NCBI GenBank assembly: GCA_003228965.1
Contig: QIGP01000311.1
Span: forward strand, 1 to 8,075
Origin: Gammaproteobacteria bacterium
Lineage (GTDB): Bacteria; Pseudomonadota; Gammaproteobacteria; Steroidobacterales; SZUA-146
Length of the DNA: 8,075 bases
Reading direction: 5' to 3'
Positions 4,381-8,075 of the stretch are shown one piece after another. The notes under the pieces were generated by a model. The model was not told where the DNA came from. It did not search any database and saw nothing but the letters and a program-made list of their open reading frames with translations. A program made the position numbers and the translations under genes. Position 1 is the stretch's first letter. The number at the start of each line of letters is the position of its first letter.

Positions 4381-6570
4381 ATGAAACAAGTCACTCAGAC
4401 ATTGCGCGATGGCGTAATCAGTGTTAAGGATGTTCCAGTTCCAGGGCTTGGAGACAAGTTTGTTCTGGTACGCAATTTGGCCTCCGTAATTAGTGCAGGT
4501 ACGGAGAAGACCAGCGTTGATATGGCTCGCAAGAACCTGTTGCAAAAAGCCAAAGCGCGCCCCGATCTTGTAAAACAAGTATTAAAAAAACTGCGTACGG
4601 ACGGTTTCAAGAAAACGTTTCAAACTGTTGGTGCACGTCTCGATTCACCGAGCCCACTGGGATACAGTTCTGCGGGTATCGTGCTGGCCGTGGGTGGTCT
4701 TGTTGAAGGTATCAAGCCTGGTGACCGGGTAGCTTGCGGTGGGGTTGGCTACGCTAACCACGCCGAAATTGTCGCTGTCCCCAGAAATCTTGTCGTTAAA
4801 GTTCCCGATTCTGTGTCTGACGAAGAGGCCGCTTTTACCACGTTAGGCTCTATCGGTTTGCAGGGCGTACGTCTGGCCGAACCAAAACTTGGCGAAACTT
4901 TTCTTGTCCTTGGTCTTGGGATAATCGGTCAAATGTGCGTGCAAATTCTTCGCGCCAACGGCTGCAAAGTACTGGGCACCGATCTTGATGCCGCTCAGGT
5001 CAAGCTTGCCGGTGAACATGGAGCTATTGGTCTTGAACCTGGGTCGGACATTGTACAAAGTTGTTTGGATCTAACATCAGGGCGTGGCGTTGACGGTGTG
5101 TTGGTGTGTGCAGGCACGTCCAGCAATCAACCCATCGAACTGTGCGGTCAGGTAACTCGCGAAAAAGGTCGCGTAGTAGTTGTAGGTGCCGTGCGCATGG
5201 ACATTCCACGTGAAGACTATTTCAAAAAAGAAATCAGTGTAGTGATATCGCGCTCATACGGCCCGGGCCGTTACGATCCTTTTTACGAAGAGTCGGGCAA
5301 CGACTACCCTTTCGGATACGTTCGTTTTACCGAACAGCGCAACATGGAATCCATTCTGGGCTTGATTGACCAGGGAGGTCTTGACCTAAAAAGCCTGATT
5401 ACCCACAGATTCGACGTCGATGCAGCTGCCGATGCCTACAAGTTAATCCAGGGAGAGAAAACCGAGCCCTACATTGGGATTGTTCTCAATTATAAATCCG
5501 GCTCCGATACGGTTAGCGCTGTCTCTCCAAGAATTAGGGTCAATACGCGACCCTTAAATAACAAGGCGCTGGGAGTTTCATTTTTTGGTGCGGGTAATTA
5601 CGCAACGGCCAGCCTGATTCCGCTATTACAACAAGATCGAAACGTCGAGTTTCGTGGATTAGTAACTGCCAGTGGCCGCACGGCACAAGGCGTTGCCGAA
5701 AAGTTCGGTTTTGGGTTTTGCGCGGCTGACTATTCGGAGCTACTAGCGCACGATTCAGACGCCATCATGATCACAACACGCCACGACTCTCACGCCAGTG
5801 CCGTGGCAGACGCACTCAAGGCGAAGAAACACGTCTACGTTGAAAAACCGCTCGCATTGAATGTTGATGAGTTAGCCTTGGTTGACGCGGCGGCACGGTC
5901 TAACCCTGAACAACAGGTCATGGTCGGTTTTAATCGAAGATTTGCACCACTGACTCTGTCAACCAAACGTTTTTTCGCCAACGTCAACGCGCCTTTGGTT
6001 GTCTCCATTCGAGTGAACGCCGGAAGCATTCAAGGCAACCACTGGATTCAGGATCCTGTTGTGGGCGGTGGTCGTATGATTGGCGAGGGCTGTCACTTTG
6101 TTGACCTGGCGTCAGCACTGACCTCATCGAATGTAGTTTCGGTACACGCTTTTGCAACAGCAAAACCTGAAAAATCGGCGTTGCTCAATGACAACCTTAA
6201 CGTATCACTATCGTTTGCCAACGGCAGCGTTGCGAACATTGTTTACACCGCGGACGGTTCACCTGCGTTGCCTAAGGAATATGTTGAAGTGCACGGAGGA
6301 GGACGGTCGGCTGTAATCAACGATTTCAAAGAGGCCAGCTTCTATTCTTCCGGCATAAAGTCGACCAGCGAAAAGTTGGGCGGACAGGATAAAGGCCAGC
6401 AAAATATGCTTTCTGCATGGGTCGACGGGGTGCGTTCCGGAACGGCTTGCGTAGACTACGAGTGTTTGCTCACAACAAGTTTGGCTACGGTGATGGCGGT
6501 AGAGTCATTGACCATTGGTGAAACTGTGCACATTGGTGATGTTTTGCCGTTGAATACAAAAGACGACTGA
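4381..6570 (+). CDS. Bi-domain oxidoreductase: medium-chain dehydrogenase fused to Gfo/Idh/MocA domain
   Basis: The 729-residue product contains two NAD(P)-dependent modules. Residues 1-370 are a zinc-type alcohol dehydrogenase-like (MDR) domain: VRNLASVISAGTEKTSVDMA near the N-terminus, the PLGYSSAGIV and GDRVACGG blocks, G178-L-G180-I-I-G183 as the Rossmann loop, and SRSYGPGRYDPFYEESGNDY, a signature of this family. Residues 397-729 are a Gfo/Idh/MocA oxidoreductase: G403-A-G405-N-Y-A408 nucleotide loop and V487-E-K489-P-L with the catalytic-type Lys. The family is often found in exopolysaccharide, lipopolysaccharide and sugar-modifying clusters, but no such genes are next to it here, so its substrate is unknown. 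The protein is cytoplasmic. An in-frame ATG at 4345 would add 12 residues; I choose 4381 because homologues begin MKQV... and GGAAGG stands ten bases upstream. The C-terminus is close to the convergent repeat element. Confidence 0.92.
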   Translation: MKQVTQTLRDGVISVKDVPVPGLGDKFVLVRNLASVISAGTEKTSVDMARKNLLQKAKARPDLVKQVLKKLRTDGFKKTFQTVGARLDSPSPLGYSSAGIVLAVGGLVEGIKPGDRVACGGVGYANHAEIVAVPRNLVVKVPDSVSDEEAAFTTLGSIGLQGVRLAEPKLGETFLVLGLGIIGQMCVQILRANGCKVLGTDLDAAQVKLAGEHGAIGLEPGSDIVQSCLDLTSGRGVDGVLVCAGTSSNQPIELCGQVTREKGRVVVVGAVRMDIPREDYFKKEISVVISRSYGPGRYDPFYEESGNDYPFGYVRFTEQRNMESILGLIDQGGLDLKSLITHRFDVDAAADAYKLIQGEKTEPYIGIVLNYKSGSDTVSAVSPRIRVNTRPLNNKALGVSFFGAGNYATASLIPLLQQDRNVEFRGLVTASGRTAQGVAEKFGFGFCAADYSELLAHDSDAIMITTRHDSHASAVADALKAKKHVYVEKPLALNVDELALVDAAARSNPEQQVMVGFNRRFAPLTLSTKRFFANVNAPLVVSIRVNAGSIQGNHWIQDPVVGGGRMIGEGCHFVDLASALTSSNVVSVHAFATAKPEKSALLNDNLNVSLSFANGSVANIVYTADGSPALPKEYVEVHGGGRSAVINDFKEASFYSSGIKSTSEKLGGQDKGQQNMLSAWVDGVRSGTACVDYECLLTTSLATVMAVESLTIGETVHIGDVLPLNTKDD

Positions 6571-6639
6571 ACACCAACGGTCGGTAGATCTGCGAGCCAG
6601 TGTTGGAGCTTATTCTTAAACGTGACTGCGGGGAGTTGG

Positions 6640-6661
6640 ACTAGTACTAGTACTAGTACTA
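6640..6661. repeat. ACTAGT hexanucleotide array
   Basis: Three complete copies of ACTAGT plus ACTA run without error over 22 bases. The hexamer is its own reverse complement, so the array is also palindromic. It ends one base before the outer end of the palindromic element at 6663. Confidence 0.85.
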
Positions 6662-6662
6662 A

Positions 6663-6778
6663 CGTCATTGCGAGGAGCGCAGCGACGCGGCAATCTCCGG
6701 CAGGTTGTTGAAACGCCGACCATAGAGAGTTTTCGATAGTGTTGAGAGATTGCCACGCCCTTCGGGCTCGCAATGACG
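6663..6778. repeat. Dispersed palindromic (REP/MITE-like) element, copy 2
   Basis: The ends CGTCATTGCGAG (6663-6674) and CTCGCAATGACG (6767-6778) are perfect 12-bp inverted repeats, and the inner GGCAATCTC (6689-6697) and GAGATTGCC (6746-6754) are perfect 9-bp inverted repeats. The 116-bp length, the right-arm core GCCC-TTC-GGGC (6757-6767) and the start of the central segment (CTCCGGCAGGTTGTTG against CTCTGTCCGGTTGGTG in copy 1) identify it as the same family as 3144-3257. It encodes no transposase. Confidence 0.85.
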
Positions 6779-6838
6779 CTGGAATCAATATCTCGGGTTC
6801 AATGACGCTGGAATCAACATCTCGCGCTCGCAAAGACG
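6771..6838. repeat. Tandem repeat of the element's right end
   Basis: A unit beginning CAATGACGCTGGAATCAA starts at 6771 (29 bases) and 6800 (31 bases), and a truncated CAAAGACG starts at 6831. The two full units differ mainly at their ends (ATATCTCGGGTT against ACATCTCGCGCTCG). The first eight bases of unit one are the terminal CAATGACG of the palindromic element, so the array looks like repeated copying of that end. Confidence 0.7.
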
Positions 6839-6885
6839 TTCGTTTATATTGAGCGTCGACGACGACTGGTAATGGCCGTGCTCTG

Positions 6886-8075
6886 TTATTCTGTTTTGTC
6901 GGCGTGTTCTGCTAGCCACTCAAGTATTGATGTAGCTTCTGCGAGTGCGAGCATGATAATCAGGTCGCCAGATCGCGCCATGTTTATGGCGTGCTCAAGC
7001 GACTCTCGTTCGTAGTCGTAGTGCGACACTTGCGAGGGTTCTGCGCCGCCGGATCTCAAACCCTCAAGGAGTAAACCGTAAACTTCGTTCGCACCGCGAC
7101 CGCGGCGGTAGTCGGCTAATTCGGAAATAAAGACGTGCTCAAGTCCAATGGTCCAGGCGTGCCGTGCAAGCTCGCGAATGTTGTTATCTGTACGGTCGCC
7201 AGCCTGACCAAAGCACAAGAAGCGTCGGTTAGCAGGGCGGTTTGCGGCTATTGAAAAAATTGCCTGCATTGCGCTTGGGTTATGCGCGAAATCAAGCAGA
7301 ATTTCGACGCCGTTAATACTGAAGAAATTACACCGCCCCGGATTATCGTTAAGTTGCATTTCCGTCAAGCCACGAGTGATAGCGGTGTCACTCGCGCCAA
7401 GGCAATGCGCCAATGCAATTGAGCCCAGCGCGTTAGAAACGTTGTGGAGGGCAGTTCCGTTCACGGTGATAGGAGCGTCGTCAATGCCGCAAAGAGTGTG
7501 CCAGTCATTACCGTCGAAACGACAAAAGTGTTCGTCTTTCACGGTTACGGCGGGTAACTTTGTTGAGACGTTCTGCGTAATATTAGCTTGATGTTCGTCA
7601 AGTCCAAACCAGCATACAGGTGCTTGCAGTGTTTGCGCTTTCTCTACAAGCAGCGGATCGTCGGCGTTCAAGATAGCTACCGAATTTCTATCGAGAGCTT
7701 GCGTGACTATCCATTTTAAATTTAACAGCTCAAACAAATCTTCCGAACCAAAATCTCCGAGATGATCTTCAGCGACATTTGTGATGAGAGCCGCATCCGC
7801 GCGAGGCATGCCAAGACCACGACGAAGTAACCCCCCGCGAGCAGTTTCAAGAACCGCCACGTCAATGTTTTGCCGTAACACGGCTCTGGCGCCACCCGGT
7901 CCCGAATAGTCGCCGCGATCAATGATCGTGTCATCGACGCCTATCCAGTCTGTGGAGCTAATTCCGACCGTATATCCTGCAGCGCGCAACATACGTTGTG
8001 TCAGACGTACAGTTGTCGTTTTGCCATTTGTGCCAGTAACCAGACCTATGGGAATGTCCCTGACTGCCGACCAGT
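6886..8075 (-). CDS. CphA-like Mur ligase family protein (N-terminus beyond window)
   Basis: The frame is open to the window edge; 395 complete codons are visible, numbered here from the TGG at 8073. It starts in the ATP-binding domain: IPIGLVTGTNGKTTT has the Mur ligase P-loop (G14 to T20). Then come GDYSGPGGARAVLR, E76-T-A-R-G-G, N99-V-A-E-D-H104, NADDP (136-140), H210-N in the central domain, NPGR (244-247) and DFAHNP (261-266), followed by a ligase C-terminal domain with GDRTDNNIREL and the ending GDLIIMLALAEATSI. The GDYSGP/ETARGG/GDR pattern matches the Mur ligase half of cyanophycin synthetase rather than MurC-F. Such enzymes use ATP to join an amino acid to a carboxylate. Whether an ATP-grasp half precedes it, as in true CphA, cannot be seen. 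An ATG at 7992 falls after the P-loop and is not the real start. Confidence 0.88.
   Translation of the reverse strand, partial: WSAVRDIPIGLVTGTNGKTTTVRLTQRMLRAAGYTVGISSTDWIGVDDTIIDRGDYSGPGGARAVLRQNIDVAVLETARGGLLRRGLGMPRADAALITNVAEDHLGDFGSEDLFELLNLKWIVTQALDRNSVAILNADDPLLVEKAQTLQAPVCWFGLDEHQANITQNVSTKLPAVTVKDEHFCRFDGNDWHTLCGIDDAPITVNGTALHNVSNALGSIALAHCLGASDTAITRGLTEMQLNDNPGRCNFFSINGVEILLDFAHNPSAMQAIFSIAANRPANRRFLCFGQAGDRTDNNIRELARHAWTIGLEHVFISELADYRRGRGANEVYGLLLEGLRSGGAEPSQVSHYDYERESLEHAINMARSGDLIIMLALAEATSILEWLAEHADKTE

Larger units (their letters stand above)
6571..6885. other. 315-base convergent intergenic region filled mainly by repeats
   Basis: The gap between the oxidoreductase and the Mur ligase holds a hexamer array, palindromic element copy 2 and a tandem repeat (separate entries). 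In 6571-6639 only a poor inverted repeat (CCAAC/GTTGG) is present, not a convincing terminator; 6839-6885 shows nothing. An open minus-strand frame across the repeats (6456-6833) has the composition of repeat DNA and is not a gene. Confidence 0.7.

Noticed and set aside
6574..6607. Terminator after the oxidoreductase gene
   Set aside because: Only a 5-bp CCAAC/GTTGG stem with a long loop and no T tract; too weak to call.
6456..6833. Minus-strand open frame of 125 codons
   Set aside because: It begins in the palindromic repeat region and ends inside the oxidoreductase gene on the opposite strand; its residues reflect the repeats.
6663..6838. Possible CRISPR array or IS
   Set aside because: Repeats are inverted or directly adjacent without unique spacers, and no cas gene or transposase is present.

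Overview
The window looks like chromosomal DNA of a Gram-negative bacterium, most likely a free-living, possibly marine, gammaproteobacterium. The grounds are an outer-membrane-type lipoprotein signal, YjbQ and Bcp-type housekeeping proteins, a two-domain sugar-type oxidoreductase, a CphA-like Mur ligase and dispersed palindromic repeats between genes. This placement is inference from gene content; no rRNA or other taxonomic marker is present. I see no tRNA, rRNA, CRISPR array, transposase or phage gene.

Positions 1-1391, minus strand: two exported proteins encoded in tandem with a TAATG stop/start overlap. The upstream gene (843-1391) gives a 182-residue protein whose second half resembles the small non-catalytic N2/N3 domains of copper amine oxidases (CuAO). 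The downstream gene (1-843, cut by the window edge) resembles the CuAO catalytic domain. It keeps a Tyr at the topaquinone position, the H-x-H copper pair and a candidate catalytic Asp, and then runs into calcium-binding thrombospondin type 3 repeats. Together they look like a split, divergent CuAO relative, the most interesting part of the window.

Positions 1559-3119, plus strand: a small membrane protein of unknown function, a histidine-phosphatase lipoprotein followed by a clear hairpin terminator, and a YjbQ/UPF0047 protein.

Positions 3374-3829, minus strand: a Bcp/PrxQ peroxiredoxin, convergent with yjbQ. Positions 3830-4380 hold no intact gene, but contain the C-terminal remnant of a GNAT acetyltransferase and a set of phased CCGGGC hexamers near a weak candidate promoter.

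Positions 4381-6570, plus strand: a 729-residue bi-domain oxidoreductase (medium-chain dehydrogenase fused to a Gfo/Idh/MocA domain), of a type known from polysaccharide and sugar metabolism. It converges on a CphA-like Mur ligase (6886 to the window edge, minus strand). Both convergent gene pairs, yjbQ/bcp and oxidoreductase/Mur ligase, are separated by a copy of the same 114-116 bp palindromic element with the CGTCATTG...CAATGACG ends. The second copy is flanked by an ACTAGT hexamer array on one side and a tandem repeat of its own end on the other.

Apart from the coupled CuAO-like pair, the genes appear to be individually transcribed and functionally unrelated; I see no larger operon.
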